64,000 nucleotides of DNA from Clostridiales bacterium (GTDB lineage Bacteria > Bacillota > Clostridia > Lachnospirales > Lachnospiraceae). A program made the position numbers and the translations under genes. Under the pieces are notes generated by a model, which was given only the letters and a program-made list of their open reading frames with translations, searched no databases and was not told where the DNA came from. Shown here piece after piece: positions 26,884 through 37,589 of the stretch (position 1 is its first letter; each line of letters begins with the position of its first letter). The stretch covers positions 124,001 to 188,000 of the forward strand of contig JAAYNV010000038.1 in assembly GCA_012520645.1 (NCBI GenBank), in the 5' to 3' direction.

Positions 26884-29133
26884 TTAGTCCTCCGTGCATT
26901 CCATACAGATTTCTCTAATACGGTCACATAGTCCGCTCATACGCTTCTGCTGGCTTTCATTTTCCACCATTTCCCGAAACACGGCACTGCTTCCGAGTAT
27001 AGTAACACAGTCTCTTGCCCGCGTGATTCCGGTATATAATAAATTCCGGTTAAACAGCATCTTCGGTCCGGACAAAAGAGGCATCAGAACGGCAGGATAC
27101 TCGCTTCCCTGCGACTTATGTATCGTAATGGCATAGCTCAATTCCAGCTCATCCAACTGCGCAAACGGATAAACCACCTGCCTCACATCATCGAAAACAA
27201 CTGTTATGTTTTGTGCATATTCATTGATCTCCAGTATTCTTCCCATGTCACCGTTAAAGACCCCTACCCCCTTGTCAACCGGAATCCCGTAACGACTCTT
27301 CACTTCCCATTCCAACTGGTAGTTATTTTTTATCTGCATGACCTTATCCCCTTCCCGGAACAACCTTTCTCCATGCAGATATTCCCGTTTCTCCTTTGAT
27401 TCCGGATTCAGATATCTCTGTAAAATTCCGTTCAGCGTTTCCACACCAAGATTTCCTTTCCTCATCGGTGTCAACACCTGAATATCAAACGGCGTGGCAT
27501 GAACATAGCGTGGCAGCTTATCCTGAATAAGCTGTATCATATGTTTATATATGACATTCACATCATTTCTCTCTAAAAAGAAGAAGTCGCGGCTTTTATT
27601 ATCCAGTTTTACCATTCTTCCTTCATTGACGGCATGGGCATTCACTACAATATCGCTCTCCTCCGCCTGACGGAATATTTTCTTCAGACACGTCACAGAA
27701 AAACACCCGCTATCTATTAAATCACGCAGCACCTGTCCCGGTCCAACCGATGGGAGCTGATTTACATCCCCTACCATGATCAACCGCGTCCCGGGAGCGA
27801 TTGCTTTTAACAATGCACGAAACAGATGGATGTCTACCATGGACATTTCATCTATTATAATAACATCTGTTTCTAATGGATTATTCTCATTTCGCTCGAA
27901 GGACGCCCCCCTCTTATCCTCTTCCATTGAGCCGTTCAGTTCTAACAGACGATGTATGGTTCTTGCTTCATATCCGGTTGCTTCCGTCATACGTTTCGCT
28001 GCTCTTCCGGTCGGTGCAGCCAGATACAGATCCATTCCTTCTTCCATAAAATAATGGATCATCATATTAATGGTCGTCGTCTTTCCGGTCCCTGGTCCGC
28101 CCGACAGGATAAAAATTCCATTGCGTACGCTATTGGCTACTGCCGTTCTCTGTAACTCATCCAGTTCTACAGATAACGTGCGTTCTAATTTTTGAATCTT
28201 ACATAATATCTGCTGTTCTTCTACTGCATTTTCTGTTCCATCTGTCAGCGCAATGTTCAGTTCTCTTAGCATTCTGGCACAGTCCGCCTCTGCATAATAG
28301 TAGCTCATGGCATACACCTGACAGATACCGCCTTTTTCTTTCATCACCAGTTTTCTGTCCATGGTCAGATTTTCAAGCTGTGGAGCCAGATGCTTCTCCT
28401 CCACTCCCAAAAGCTGTGAAGTTCTGCTTAACAGAAGTTCCCTCGGCAGATACACATTTCCATCTGCAGCCGCCTGCAATAGTGTATACAATATTCCACT
28501 GCGGATCCGGTAATCAGAATCTGCATGAATACCGATTCGGGAAGCAATTTCATCTGCTGTCTTGAAACCGATTCCCGCGATATCATCTGCCAGCTTATAT
28601 GGATTTTCCTGTAAAACCCCATATACCCCATTCCCATATTCTTCGTAAATACGAACCGCAAGTGTATTGGATATTCCATATTTCTGCAAGAACAGCATGG
28701 CTGCTCTTAAATCTCTTTTCTCCTCCATCTGGATTCCGATTTCACGAGCCTTTGCTTCACTGATTCCCTTGACTTCAGCCAGCCGTTCCGGTTCTTCTTC
28801 CATAATACGGAAGGTTTCTTCTCCAAATTTTTTTATAATTCGTCTGGCCAGTGAAGGTCCCACTCCCTTCACCGCTCCCGATGCAAGATACCGCTCCATG
28901 CTGACTACATCATCCGGCTCAATAATTCTGTACTTTTGTACCTTAAACTGCTCCCCATAAACCGGATGGTCTACAAAATCACCTGAAAGCTCCAGATTTT
29001 CTCCCTGCGTGATCATCTGAAATGCACCGACACAGATGATTTCTTCTCCCTCTGCGATCAGCTCCATAACCGTATATCCGTTTTCAGCATTCCGATATAT
29101 AATATGATCAATATGCCCTTTTATCGTTTCCAT
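26884..29133 (-). CDS. recD2: ATP-dependent RecD2-type DNA helicase
   Basis: A protein of 749 residues, the usual size of RecD2 (SF1B, 5'-3' helicase without RecBC). The N-terminal OB-like part and tandem helix-hairpin-helix region (about 80-200) include GVGPSLARRIIKKFG. The helicase core has Walker A LSGGPGTGKTTTINMM, Walker B IIDEMSM, GDVNQLPSVGPGQVL and a late YTGITRARD motif. The start is ATG 29133, preceded by AAAGGG; a frame to 29223 crosses the flagellar terminator. It is probably involved in DNA repair or replication-fork stability, and is followed directly by comFC. Confidence 0.94.
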   Translation of the reverse strand: METIKGHIDHIIYRNAENGYTVMELIAEGEEIICVGAFQMITQGENLELSGDFVDHPVYGEQFKVQKYRIIEPDDVVSMERYLASGAVKGVGPSLARRIIKKFGEETFRIMEEEPERLAEVKGISEAKAREIGIQMEEKRDLRAAMLFLQKYGISNTLAVRIYEEYGNGVYGVLQENPYKLADDIAGIGFKTADEIASRIGIHADSDYRIRSGILYTLLQAAADGNVYLPRELLLSRTSQLLGVEEKHLAPQLENLTMDRKLVMKEKGGICQVYAMSYYYAEADCARMLRELNIALTDGTENAVEEQQILCKIQKLERTLSVELDELQRTAVANSVRNGIFILSGGPGTGKTTTINMMIHYFMEEGMDLYLAAPTGRAAKRMTEATGYEARTIHRLLELNGSMEEDKRGASFERNENNPLETDVIIIDEMSMVDIHLFRALLKAIAPGTRLIMVGDVNQLPSVGPGQVLRDLIDSGCFSVTCLKKIFRQAEESDIVVNAHAVNEGRMVKLDNKSRDFFFLERNDVNVIYKHMIQLIQDKLPRYVHATPFDIQVLTPMRKGNLGVETLNGILQRYLNPESKEKREYLHGERLFREGDKVMQIKNNYQLEWEVKSRYGIPVDKGVGVFNGDMGRILEINEYAQNITVVFDDVRQVVYPFAQLDELELSYAITIHKSQGSEYPAVLMPLLSGPKMLFNRNLLYTGITRARDCVTILGSSAVFREMVENESQQKRMSGLCDRIREICMECTED

Positions 29134-29151
29134 ATTACCCTTTCCATACCA

Positions 29152-29184
29152 GGAAACAAACAGGCTGCCCCTTATGAGGCAGCC
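29152..29184 (-). terminator. Intrinsic terminator after the flagellar rod genes
   Basis: A 7-bp stem GGCTGCC / GGCAGCC (29163-29169 with 29178-29184, loop of 8) is followed on the minus strand by TGTTTGTTT. It stands between the FlgJ-like gene and recD2, separating the flagellar operon from the recD2 operon. Confidence 0.7.
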
Positions 29185-29203
29185 CCTGTTCTTTCTTTTT
29201 CTG

Positions 29204-29584
29204 TTATGCTTCTTCCGAAACATTCCGCTTCATCTGTTCATAGAGCATCTGTGCCAGACCCAGACTATTCTGCTCCGTGGACTGTTCCGCCATCTCCTGA
29301 ATCATATTATCATAATAATAATCCATCAGATTTTTATTCGCACCGGTTGCACCACTTGTATCCGGTACAGTTTTCTTCATCTCTTTAAACACCTGTTCCA
29401 GAAAATATGCCTCAAACTGTTTGCAGACATCCATCAATTCCTCGTCGGTTGCATTTTTGTAATCCGAATCCAGACTGTTCTGCATTTTCTTGGTGCTGTC
29501 TGCTTTCGCTGTATCTGTTAAATAATTGATATATTCTGTATTGATTCCACCGATATCCATACCGCTGCCTCCATTTGCTGCCAC
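29204..29584 (-). CDS. Rod-binding protein, FlgJ N-terminal domain only
   Basis: A protein of 126 residues with the rod-binding signature VCKQFEAYFLEQVFKEMKKTVP and a C-terminal GLAQMLYEQMKRN, matching the N-terminal domain of FlgJ. The peptidoglycan-hydrolase half of classical FlgJ is missing, as is common in Firmicutes. It would cap or chaperone the growing flagellar rod. It is the last gene of mbl-flhO-flhP-flgJ, with the terminator directly downstream. Confidence 0.87.
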   Translation of the reverse strand: MAANGGSGMDIGGINTEYINYLTDTAKADSTKKMQNSLDSDYKNATDEELMDVCKQFEAYFLEQVFKEMKKTVPDTSGATGANKNLMDYYYDNMIQEMAEQSTEQNSLGLAQMLYEQMKRNVSEEA

Positions 29585-29627
29585 TCATGCAGCTTGAATC
29601 GTAAACCTATTACCATTCACTGCCACA

Positions 29628-30443
29628 CTATCTGCGCAGCTGATTTGCCTGCTGAAGCATTTCATCCGATGCCTGAATTGCTTTGGAATTCATCTCATAT
29701 GCTCTCTGTGCCACGATCAGATTGACCATCTCATCTGCCACCTGTACACTGGAACCTTCCAGATATCCGTGCATCAGTTTGCTCTTTGTAATATCCTTTG
29801 CCTTGGCCTCATTAATCACTTCGCCGCTGGCATTAGTCTGGGCATAGAGACTGTCTCCCATTTTATCCAATCCTGCCGGATTGTTGAACTGGTACACACC
29901 AATTGTCACATTTAACGGCTGCAGCTTTCCGTCCTTATCCGGATAATGGAATGCACCCTCCTCATCCACTACAATATCCGTTGCTACCAGATTTTTATTA
30001 AATACAATTTCTTTTCCGTTTGTATCCAGTACCGGTCTTCCATCGGAATCCGTAAGCGCCAGTCCGTTATTACTGATTGCAATTCCAAAATTACCGTTTC
30101 TGGTATAGTATGTATTGTCATCCTCACCTTTTACAGCAAAGAATCCTTTTCCACTTAACGCAAAAGCGAAATCATTCTCAGACTGATAAATATTTCCATC
30201 CTTAAAAATAGATGTAATTGCTGAGTTTCTTACACCCAGTCCCACCTGGGCGCCGATCGGCTTTTCCTCACCGTTGGCGGAGGTTGTCTTAGCCTGCAGT
30301 GTCTGATACAGCAGAGATTTAAATTCTGCCACTTCTGCCTTATAACCTACTGTGTTCACATTTGCAAGGTTATTTGCGATCGTATCAACATTTGTCTGCT
30401 GTGCGATCATACCGGTTGCCGCTGTCCAAAGAGATCTTACCAT
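29628..30443 (-). CDS. flhP: Flagellar distal rod protein, FlgG/FlhP type
   Basis: A protein of 271 residues. The N-terminal rod signature is MVRSLWTAATGMIAQQTNVDTIANNLAN, the central beta region has GKGFFAV...YTRNGNFGI, and the C-terminal helix is GSSVQVADEMVNLIVAQRAYEMNSK followed by QANQLRR. These are the marks of FlgG-family axial proteins. In Bacillus subtilis the equivalent flhO-flhP pair follows mbl, as here, which supports the flhP name. It forms part of the flagellar rod outside the membrane. Confidence 0.9.
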   Translation of the reverse strand: MVRSLWTAATGMIAQQTNVDTIANNLANVNTVGYKAEVAEFKSLLYQTLQAKTTSANGEEKPIGAQVGLGVRNSAITSIFKDGNIYQSENDFAFALSGKGFFAVKGEDDNTYYTRNGNFGIAISNNGLALTDSDGRPVLDTNGKEIVFNKNLVATDIVVDEEGAFHYPDKDGKLQPLNVTIGVYQFNNPAGLDKMGDSLYAQTNASGEVINEAKAKDITKSKLMHGYLEGSSVQVADEMVNLIVAQRAYEMNSKAIQASDEMLQQANQLRR

Positions 30444-30463
30444 ATCTTATTCTTCCTCCCCTA

Positions 30464-31243
30464 TCAGCTCAGTCTGCCAAGCTGGTTTACTGCAATATCC
30501 AGAGATCCGTCATAAGTCTGGATAATCTTCTGATTGGTCTCATATGCTCTTGTTATATTGATCATATTTACCATTTCACTTACAACCTGCACATTTGCCA
30601 TTTCCAGATAACCGGAACGCACCTGGGCAGTTGCTTCCTTTTCGGTAAAACCTTCAACTGTCTGATAAAGGTTCTCACCATATTTCTCCAGATAATTATA
30701 ATCCTCAAAATCTACAATTCCGATTTTGGCTTCCATAGAATCATCCTGATAGATATTTCCGGCGCTGTCAATCATGGAATTTTTTAACGGATCCAGTTCA
30801 ATTCTTTCACCGTCTTCATCTAATACATAATCACCGTCTTCTGTCACCAGATACCCGTCTGCATTAACGGTAAAGGAACCGTCTCTGGTATACTTCGTAG
30901 AAGTTTCCCCTGCCTTATTCGTAAACTCAATTGCAAAAAAACCGTTCCCGGCAATCGCAACATCAAATACATTTCCGGTTTCACGGAAGGAACCCTGCCC
31001 GTAATCCGTATAATTCTCGCCAATCTTTACCCCCATACTCATGCTGCCAAGTTTCTTCGCACAATTCGGGGATTCCGATGTATCCTTGATTTTCAGAGCA
31101 AGAACATCATCAAATGCCTGACTTGTAGATCCCTCTTTTTTAAACCCGACCGTATTGGCATTTGCCAGATTGTTGGTCATAATATCCATTCTGTTCTGCT
31201 CATTGATCATACCGGTATACGCGGTATAAAGTCCCTTCAACAT
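30464..31243 (-). CDS. flhO: Flagellar rod protein, FlgF/FlhO type
   Basis: A protein of 259 residues starting MLKGLYTAYTGMINEQNRMD and IMTNNLANANTVGFKKEG, the rod/hook signature. It has VAIAGNGFFAIEF in the middle and a C-terminal ANVQVVSEMVNMINITRAYE. It is a paralogue of the next gene (FlhP) and forms the proximal/distal rod with it. It lies 27 bp downstream of mbl, the same order as in Bacillus. It is exported by the flagellar type III system, so no signal peptide is expected. Confidence 0.9.
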   Translation of the reverse strand: MLKGLYTAYTGMINEQNRMDIMTNNLANANTVGFKKEGSTSQAFDDVLALKIKDTSESPNCAKKLGSMSMGVKIGENYTDYGQGSFRETGNVFDVAIAGNGFFAIEFTNKAGETSTKYTRDGSFTVNADGYLVTEDGDYVLDEDGERIELDPLKNSMIDSAGNIYQDDSMEAKIGIVDFEDYNYLEKYGENLYQTVEGFTEKEATAQVRSGYLEMANVQVVSEMVNMINITRAYETNQKIIQTYDGSLDIAVNQLGRLS

Positions 31244-31270
31244 TCCCTTTTATCCTCCGTTTCGCCTCTT

Positions 31271-32266
31271 CTACGCTTCGTCTCTGTAGCCCGCCAGAAA
31301 TTCTACATATTTTCCTGTTCCGATTGCTACTGCCGTCATCGGATCTTCTGCCGTCATGGTATTGATTCCCGTCTTGGATTCGATCAGATCCTCCAGACCT
31401 CTTAACAGGCTTCCGCCTCCGGTCAGAACAATTCCCCGGTCAGCGATATCCGCAGCCAGCTCCGGTGGAGTCTTCTCCAATACACTATGGATGACTTCAA
31501 TAATCTGGGAAGTCGTTTCCTTAAGTGCCTCCTCTGTCTCCTCCGAGGATACCTTAACGGTCTTCGGAAGTCCGGTTACCAGATTCCTTCCCCGGACATC
31601 CATATAATCGACTTCGGTTCTCTTATATGCGGAACCAATCTTAATTTTCAGATCCTCTGCCGTTCTTTCACCGATCAGCAGATTGTGCTTCTTACGCATA
31701 TAACGGACAATCGCTTCATCAAAATCATCGCCTGCCACTTTGATGGATGCGCTGACTACCGTACCCCCCAAAGAAATGACAGCAATATCAGATGTACCAC
31801 CTCCGATATCTACTATCATGTTTCCGCACGGCTTGGAAATATCAATTCCGGCTCCGATTGCAGCGGCAATCGGCTCCTCAATAATAGAAACCTCTCTGGC
31901 TCCCGCCTGATAGGTTGCATCCTCAACCGCTTTCTTCTCTACCTCAGTAACACCGCTCGGTACGCACACCGCAATGCGGGGTTTACGGAATGCACGCTTT
32001 CCAAGTGCCTTCTGAATGAAATATTTCATCATTTTCTCTGTTACTGTATAATCGGAAATAACACCCTGTCTGAGTGGTCTGACTGCCACGATATTGCCCG
32101 GCGTTCTTCCGAGCATCAGTCTCGCATCCTCTCCGATTGCTTTGATCTTATTAGTGTCTCTATCAAATGCTACAACAGAAGGCTCCTTGAGTACTACTCC
32201 CTTGCCCCTGATATAAACTAAAATACTGGCTGTTCCCAAATCGATTCCGATATCTGTATACTGCAT
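31271..32266 (-). CDS. mbl: MreB-like actin homologue (Mbl)
   Basis: A protein of 331 residues starting DIGIDLGTASILVYIRGKG (phosphate-1 loop). It has the phosphate-2 loop GNMIVDIGGGTSDIAVISLGG, the adenosine motif VLTGGGSLLRGL, and the MreB-type hydrophobic stretch in the second half. It organises lateral cell-wall synthesis at the inner membrane face. Among MreB paralogues the location right upstream of flhO-flhP matches mbl. It is the first gene of this operon and is preceded by a promoter and a leader of roughly 110 nt. Confidence 0.9.
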   Translation of the reverse strand: MQYTDIGIDLGTASILVYIRGKGVVLKEPSVVAFDRDTNKIKAIGEDARLMLGRTPGNIVAVRPLRQGVISDYTVTEKMMKYFIQKALGKRAFRKPRIAVCVPSGVTEVEKKAVEDATYQAGAREVSIIEEPIAAAIGAGIDISKPCGNMIVDIGGGTSDIAVISLGGTVVSASIKVAGDDFDEAIVRYMRKKHNLLIGERTAEDLKIKIGSAYKRTEVDYMDVRGRNLVTGLPKTVKVSSEETEEALKETTSQIIEVIHSVLEKTPPELAADIADRGIVLTGGGSLLRGLEDLIESKTGINTMTAEDPMTAVAIGTGKYVEFLAGYRDEA

Positions 32267-32383
32267 ATCCTTAAAACCCCTTTCTCGGTCCTCTTTTCAT
32301 TCTTTCCATAATATTCAAAATATATTTCACAATTCAAATATATTTAATTGCACTCCAAATGCCAAACATAGACATCCTACGTT

Positions 32384-32411
32384 ATTATACAATGAAAAGA
32401 TTGAATTTCAA
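32384..32411 (-). promoter_or_regulatory. Predicted sigma-A promoter of the mbl-flagellar operon
   Basis: On the minus strand TTGAAA (32411-32406) and consensus TATAAT (32389-32384) are 16 bp apart. The leader from about 32377 to the ATG at 32266 is AT-rich with no obvious regulatory RNA. No sigma-D (flagellar) promoter is visible, so the rod genes would be expressed with mbl. Confidence 0.65.
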
Positions 32412-32454
32412 AGGGTTTTCCAAAAATTCATTAAAATTTAAAAAAGATACACCG

Positions 32455-32480
32455 AAAAAAGTGGTTCCATCCACTTTTTT
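32455..32480. terminator. Terminator after uvrA
   Basis: A perfect 10-bp stem AAAAAAGTGG / CCACTTTTTT (32455-32464 with 32471-32480, loop TTCCAT). The A-tract and T-tract are part of the stem, so it works on either strand. It lies about 50 bp after the uvrA stop and separates uvrBA from mbl. Confidence 0.85.
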
Positions 32481-32527
32481 TCAGTGCATCCATGCTTTGT
32501 ATATATCGGCACAAAACGTTTTCTGCT

Positions 32528-35392
32528 TTAGGGTTTTCTTGCAGCTTCCAGCATTTTCTTGATATAAACACCCGTATGGGATGCCGGATTTTCAGCCACT
32601 TCTTCCGGTGTTCCTTCGGCTACAATACGACCTCCCCTGTCACCACCCTCCGGTCCGATATCGATGATATAATCTGCCGTTTTGATCACATCCAGATTGT
32701 GTTCTATGACTACCACCGTATTTCCGCCATCTGTCAGTTTCTGTATGATTTCTGTCAGCTTATGAACATCGGCAAAATGCAGTCCGGTTGTCGGTTCATC
32801 CAGGATATAGATCGTCTTTCCGGTACTGCGTCTGCTCAGCTCCGTTGCCAACTTAATACGCTGTGCTTCTCCGCCGGATAATTCCGTAGAAGGCTGTCCC
32901 AGCTTAATATAGGACAGTCCCACATCATATAACGTCTGAATCTTACGGTGAATGGACGGCACCGGCTCAAAGAAATGCAGTGCCTCCTCCACCGTCATAT
33001 CAAGTACATCATAAATACTCTTTCCCTTGTATTTGACATCCAATGTTTCCCGGTTATAGCGTTTGCCTCCGCATACCTCACAAGGCACATACACATCCGG
33101 CAAAAAGTGCATCTCGATTTTGATAATGCCGTCACCACTGCACGCCTCACAGCGTCCGCCTTTGACATTAAAACTGAAACGCCCTTTCTTATACCCCTTT
33201 GCCTTGGCATCCGCCGTCGCCGCAAACAGATCTCTTATCATATCAAAGACGCCCGTATAGGTAGCCGGATTGGAACGGGGCGTCCGTCCGATCGGAGACT
33301 GGTCAATGTCAATAACCTTATCCAGCTGGTCGATTCCCTCCATTCCGGCATGTTTTCCCGGTATCGTTCTTGCACGGTTCAGTTCCTTTGCCAGTCTCTT
33401 ATACAAAATTTCATTGACCAGAGAACTCTTGCCCGAACCTGACACTCCTGTCACACAGGTAAACACACCAAGCGGAAAGGATACATTGATATTCTTCAGA
33501 TTATTTTCCTGTGCCCCTAATACCTTCAAATATCCGGTCGGTTTTCTTCTTTGAGCCGGTACCGGAATGCGCACCTTTCCACTCAGATATTGTCCGGTGA
33601 CCGATTCCGGAACCTGCATGATTTCCTCTGCAGTTCCGGTCGCTACGACCTTTCCGCCGTGGGAACCTGCTCCCGGTCCGATATCCACGATAAAGTCCGC
33701 TGCACGCATTGTATCCTCATCATGTTCCACAACGACCAGTGTATTTCCAAGATCCCTCAAATGCTTCAGGGTAGCTAACAGCTTATCATTGTCCCGCTGA
33801 TGCAGACCGATACTCGGCTCATCCAGAATATAGCATACACCGACTAACCCGGAGCCAATCTGTGTCGCCAGACGGATACGTTGTGCCTCTCCGCCGGAAA
33901 GGGTTCCGGTCGCTCTGGCAAGCGAAAGGTAGTCCAGACCGACATCCATCAAAAAACCAACTCTGGCGCGGATTTCCTTCAGAATCTGCTTTCCGATCAG
34001 CTCCTGTTGCTTAGATAACTGCATCTGCTGTAGAAATTCCTGCAGCTTACCGATAGACAGGGATGTCACCTCATAAATATTTTTGTCGCATACCGTCACT
34101 GCCAGTGCACCCTGTTTCAGACGCATCCCTTTACATACTCTACACGGAGTAATACGCATAAAGCTTTCATATTCCTGCTTCATCGTGTCCGATGCCGTCT
34201 CACGGTAGCGTCTCTCCACGTTACGGATAATTCCTTCAAATGCAACCGGATAGATTCCTTCGCCGCGCTGTCCCTTATAGTGCACTTTCACTTCTTTTCC
34301 ATCCGTCCCATGCAGCAGGACATATTTTATCTTGTCCGGATAGTCGCAAAATGGAGTGTCCAGATCAAAACCATATTCCTTCATAAGCGCCTGCAAAATA
34401 GCATGCGTAAAGCTGGATTTATCGCCACAGGACTGCCAACCGGTTACTGCAATCGCCCCCTGACTGATCGTAAGATTCTGATCCGGTATCATAAGCTCCG
34501 CATCAAACTCCATCTTATAACCAAGTCCAACACACTCCGGGCAGGCTCCAAACGGATTGTTGAAAGAAAAGCTCCTCGGCTCAATCTCATCTACACTGAT
34601 TCCACAGTCCGGACAGGAAAAACTCTGGCTGAAGGTCATTGTTTCCCCATCGATAACGTCCACCACTGCCAGACCATCTGTCAGCTCCATTACACTTTCC
34701 AGCGAGTCCGTCAGACGTCTTCCGATTCCTTCCTTAACAACCAGACGATCCACTACAATCTCAATCGTATGCTTGATGTTTTTGTCCAGCTTGATCTCCT
34801 CGGATAGTTCATACATATTTCCGTCAATACGCACCCTGACATAACCACTCCGTTTGGCTCTCTCCAGTACCTTCTGGTGCTCACCTTTGCGCCCCCGCAC
34901 GACAGGCGCAAGCAGTTGAATCTTTGTTCCCACAGACAATTCCATTACATGATCCACCATCTGGTCGACACTTTGCTTTTTAATTTCCTTCCCACATTTC
35001 GGGCAGTGTGGAATACCGATTCTGGCATAAAGCAGACGAAAATAATCGTATATTTCCGTAACGGTTCCGACCGTGGAACGAGGATTGCGGTTAGTGGATT
35101 TCTGATCAATCGAGATTGCCGGAGACAGACCTTCTATCTTCTCCACATTCGGCTTTTCCATCTGACCCAGAAACTGCCTTGCATAGGAGGAAAGCGACTC
35201 CATGTACCTCCTCTGTCCCTCTGCATAAATCGTATCAAAGGCAAGGGAGGATTTTCCAGAACCTGACAGACCTGTCAGTACCACAAATTCATTCCGTGGT
35301 ATATCCACATCAATATTTTTTAAATTATGCTCGTTTGCCCCGCGAATTTTAATATACTCTCTCCGCGGCTGCATCTTAATAGGTGTTTCCAT
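32528..35392 (-). CDS. uvrA: Excinuclease ABC subunit A
   Basis: A protein of 954 residues, full length. Two ABC modules are present: Walker [21 protein letters not shown] near residue 35 and [18 protein letters not shown] near residue 640, with signatures LSGGEAQRI twice. Zinc-binding cysteine clusters [10 protein letters not shown]...CPECVGLG and CEACSGDG...[10 protein letters not shown] are intact. It recognises DNA damage with UvrB in nucleotide excision repair. The gene follows uvrB by 38 bp in one operon. It contributes the longest repair protein here and shows no anomaly. Confidence 0.97.
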   Translation of the reverse strand: METPIKMQPRREYIKIRGANEHNLKNIDVDIPRNEFVVLTGLSGSGKSSLAFDTIYAEGQRRYMESLSSYARQFLGQMEKPNVEKIEGLSPAISIDQKSTNRNPRSTVGTVTEIYDYFRLLYARIGIPHCPKCGKEIKKQSVDQMVDHVMELSVGTKIQLLAPVVRGRKGEHQKVLERAKRSGYVRVRIDGNMYELSEEIKLDKNIKHTIEIVVDRLVVKEGIGRRLTDSLESVMELTDGLAVVDVIDGETMTFSQSFSCPDCGISVDEIEPRSFSFNNPFGACPECVGLGYKMEFDAELMIPDQNLTISQGAIAVTGWQSCGDKSSFTHAILQALMKEYGFDLDTPFCDYPDKIKYVLLHGTDGKEVKVHYKGQRGEGIYPVAFEGIIRNVERRYRETASDTMKQEYESFMRITPCRVCKGMRLKQGALAVTVCDKNIYEVTSLSIGKLQEFLQQMQLSKQQELIGKQILKEIRARVGFLMDVGLDYLSLARATGTLSGGEAQRIRLATQIGSGLVGVCYILDEPSIGLHQRDNDKLLATLKHLRDLGNTLVVVEHDEDTMRAADFIVDIGPGAGSHGGKVVATGTAEEIMQVPESVTGQYLSGKVRIPVPAQRRKPTGYLKVLGAQENNLKNINVSFPLGVFTCVTGVSGSGKSSLVNEILYKRLAKELNRARTIPGKHAGMEGIDQLDKVIDIDQSPIGRTPRSNPATYTGVFDMIRDLFAATADAKAKGYKKGRFSFNVKGGRCEACSGDGIIKIEMHFLPDVYVPCEVCGGKRYNRETLDVKYKGKSIYDVLDMTVEEALHFFEPVPSIHRKIQTLYDVGLSYIKLGQPSTELSGGEAQRIKLATELSRRSTGKTIYILDEPTTGLHFADVHKLTEIIQKLTDGGNTVVVIEHNLDVIKTADYIIDIGPEGGDRGGRIVAEGTPEEVAENPASHTGVYIKKMLEAARKP

Positions 35393-35430
35393 TTTCCCAG
35401 TCCTGCCTTTCTTTTCCGGTTCCTGTTCTC

Positions 35431-37422
35431 TTATTCTTCTTCCAAATCCCGTAATTTTTCTTTCAGTTCCACCATCTTGTCACGCAGCTCTGCTGCCGCT
35501 TCGAAATTCAGATCGGCGGCTGCCTGTTTCATCTTCTTCTGTACAGTGGCAATCAGCTTTTCCAATTCCTTTTTCGTCATGGACTCCGGATCCTTTTCGA
35601 ATGCAATTTCTTCTTTTGCAACGGTTTTTGAAATACTGATTAAATCCCGCACCGCCTTGCGGATCGTCTGCGGTGTAATGCCATGCTCTTCATTATACTT
35701 CATCTGAATCTTACGGCGCCTCTCTGTCTCCTCAATCGCCCGCCGCATGGAATCCGTCATTATATCCGCATACATAATGACATGTCCGTCCGCATTTCGC
35801 GCCGCACGTCCGACTGTCTGGATCAGAGACGTCTCCGAACGTAAGAACCCTTCCTTGTCCGCATCCAGAATCGCCACCAGGGAAATCTCAGGAATATCCA
35901 GTCCTTCTCTTAACAGATTAATACCGACCAGAACATCAAATACATCTAACCGCATATCCCGGATGATCTCCGCACGTTCCAGCGTGTCAATATCCGAATG
36001 CAGATATTTTACACGGATGCCGACCTCCTTCATATAATCGGTCAAATCCTCTGCCATCCGTTTTGTCAGAGTAGTAACCAGCACCTTATTATGCTTTGCA
36101 ATCTCCTGATTGACCTCACCGATCAAATCATCAATCTGCCCCTCCACCGGACGCACGTCAATTTCCGGATCTAAAAGCCCGGTCGGCCGGATGATCTGCT
36201 CCGTTCTCAGAAGCTCATGCTCTTCCTCATATCTGGAAGGAGTAGCCGACACAAACAAAAGCTGGTCAATATGCTGTTCAAACTCTTCGAAGTTAAGAGG
36301 TCTGTTATCCAGTGCCGAAGGCAGACGGAAACCGTAATCTACCAGCGTATTTTTCCGGGACCGGTCCCCGGCGAACATACCGCCAATCTGCGGGACTGTC
36401 ATATGCGACTCATCAATGATAATCAGATAGTCATCCCCAAAATAATCCATCAGCGTATGGGGCATTGCCCCTTCCGGCATCGCATTCAGATGTCTGGAAT
36501 AATTCTCAATACCGGAACAGAAACCAGTCTCTCGAAGCATTTCAATATCAAAATTCGTCCGTTCTGAAATGCGCTGTGCTTCTAAAAGCTTGTCCTCTCC
36601 CTTAAAAAAACGTACCCGCTCTTCCAGTTCCTTTTCGATTTCCACACAGGCAGCATCGATCTTTTCCTGCGGTACGACATAGTGTGATGCCGGAAAAATC
36701 GATATGTGCTTCAGCTCCGTATGCACCTGACCGGTCAACGGATCCGCCTCCACAATGCGGTCGATCTCATCCCCGAAAAATTCAATCCGGATCAGATAAT
36801 CTCCACCCTGCGCCGGATAAATCTCCACCACATCACCACGCACGCGGAAGGTTCCACGCGAAAGCTCCATATCATTCCGGTTATACTGTATACTGACAAG
36901 TTCACGAAGCACCTCGTCCCGGTCCTTCTCCATACCGGGCCGCAGGGATACGATCATTCCCTGATAATCATCCGGGCTTCCAAGACCGTAAATACAGGAT
37001 ACGCTTGCCACCACGATCACATCCTTGCGCTCGGTCAAAGATGCGGTCGCCGAAAGTCTCAGTTTGTCAATCTCTTCATTAATCGATGAATCTTTTGCAA
37101 TGTAGGTATCCGTCGACGGCACATATGCCTCCGGCTGGTAATAATCATAATAGGACACAAAATATTCTACCGCATTCTCCGGAAAAAACTCCTTGAACTC
37201 ACCGTAGAGCTGCCCTGCCAGTGTTTTATTATGGGCGATGATCAGCGTCGGCTTATTTAACGCAGCGATCACATTTGCCATCGTAAACGTCTTTCCGGAA
37301 CCGGTGACGCCTAACAGCGTTTCAAACTGATTACCCTTTTTGAATCCTTCTACCAGATCGGCGATTGCCTGTGGCTGGTCGCCGGTAGGCTGGTATTCGG
37401 AATGTAATATAAAATGATCCAT
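35431..37422 (-). CDS. uvrB: Excinuclease ABC subunit B
   Basis: A protein of 663 residues with Walker [18 protein letters not shown], the beta-hairpin region [18 protein letters not shown] that inserts into DNA, and helicase motifs such as [15 protein letters not shown] and [12 protein letters not shown]. The C-terminal UVR coiled coil is [20 protein letters not shown]. It verifies damage and loads UvrC. It is the first gene of the uvrBA operon. No LexA (SOS) box was recognised in its promoter region, although I could only scan by eye. Confidence 0.97.
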   Translation of the reverse strand: MDHFILHSEYQPTGDQPQAIADLVEGFKKGNQFETLLGVTGSGKTFTMANVIAALNKPTLIIAHNKTLAGQLYGEFKEFFPENAVEYFVSYYDYYQPEAYVPSTDTYIAKDSSINEEIDKLRLSATASLTERKDVIVVASVSCIYGLGSPDDYQGMIVSLRPGMEKDRDEVLRELVSIQYNRNDMELSRGTFRVRGDVVEIYPAQGGDYLIRIEFFGDEIDRIVEADPLTGQVHTELKHISIFPASHYVVPQEKIDAACVEIEKELEERVRFFKGEDKLLEAQRISERTNFDIEMLRETGFCSGIENYSRHLNAMPEGAMPHTLMDYFGDDYLIIIDESHMTVPQIGGMFAGDRSRKNTLVDYGFRLPSALDNRPLNFEEFEQHIDQLLFVSATPSRYEEEHELLRTEQIIRPTGLLDPEIDVRPVEGQIDDLIGEVNQEIAKHNKVLVTTLTKRMAEDLTDYMKEVGIRVKYLHSDIDTLERAEIIRDMRLDVFDVLVGINLLREGLDIPEISLVAILDADKEGFLRSETSLIQTVGRAARNADGHVIMYADIMTDSMRRAIEETERRRKIQMKYNEEHGITPQTIRKAVRDLISISKTVAKEEIAFEKDPESMTKKELEKLIATVQKKMKQAAADLNFEAAAELRDKMVELKEKLRDLEEE

Positions 37423-37460
37423 GAAATCTCCTTTTAGAATTCGAACATATATTCTCTACC

Positions 37461-37469
37461 AGTATACCA
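37461..37469 (-). promoter_or_regulatory. Extended -10 promoter of uvrBA
   Basis: The minus strand reads TG-G-TATACT (37469-37461), an extended -10 without a good -35 at the normal distance. It lies about 40 bp before the uvrB start codon. Confidence 0.5.
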
Positions 37470-37543
37470 CAAAATTATAAAAAGTATAGAGGAAATCTCA
37501 TTATCGATAGGATGTTTTGTCTTTTTTGTAATGAATTATAATA

Positions 37544-37570
37544 GAGGGTCTGACATTCTGCCAGACCCTC
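37544..37570 (-). terminator. Hairpin after the orphan lipoprotein gene
   Basis: A perfect 9-bp stem GAGGGTCTG / CAGACCCTC (37544-37552 with 37562-37570). The minus-strand continuation TATTATAATT is a poor U-tract, so termination may be incomplete. Confidence 0.55.
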
Positions 37571-37589
37571 AAAATGATTGATTCCCCTC

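Noticed and set aside
32528-37422. SOS (LexA) control site in front of uvrB
   Set aside because: No convincing GAACN4GTTC-like box was seen in the 37423-37543 stretch by eye; only the extended -10 promoter.
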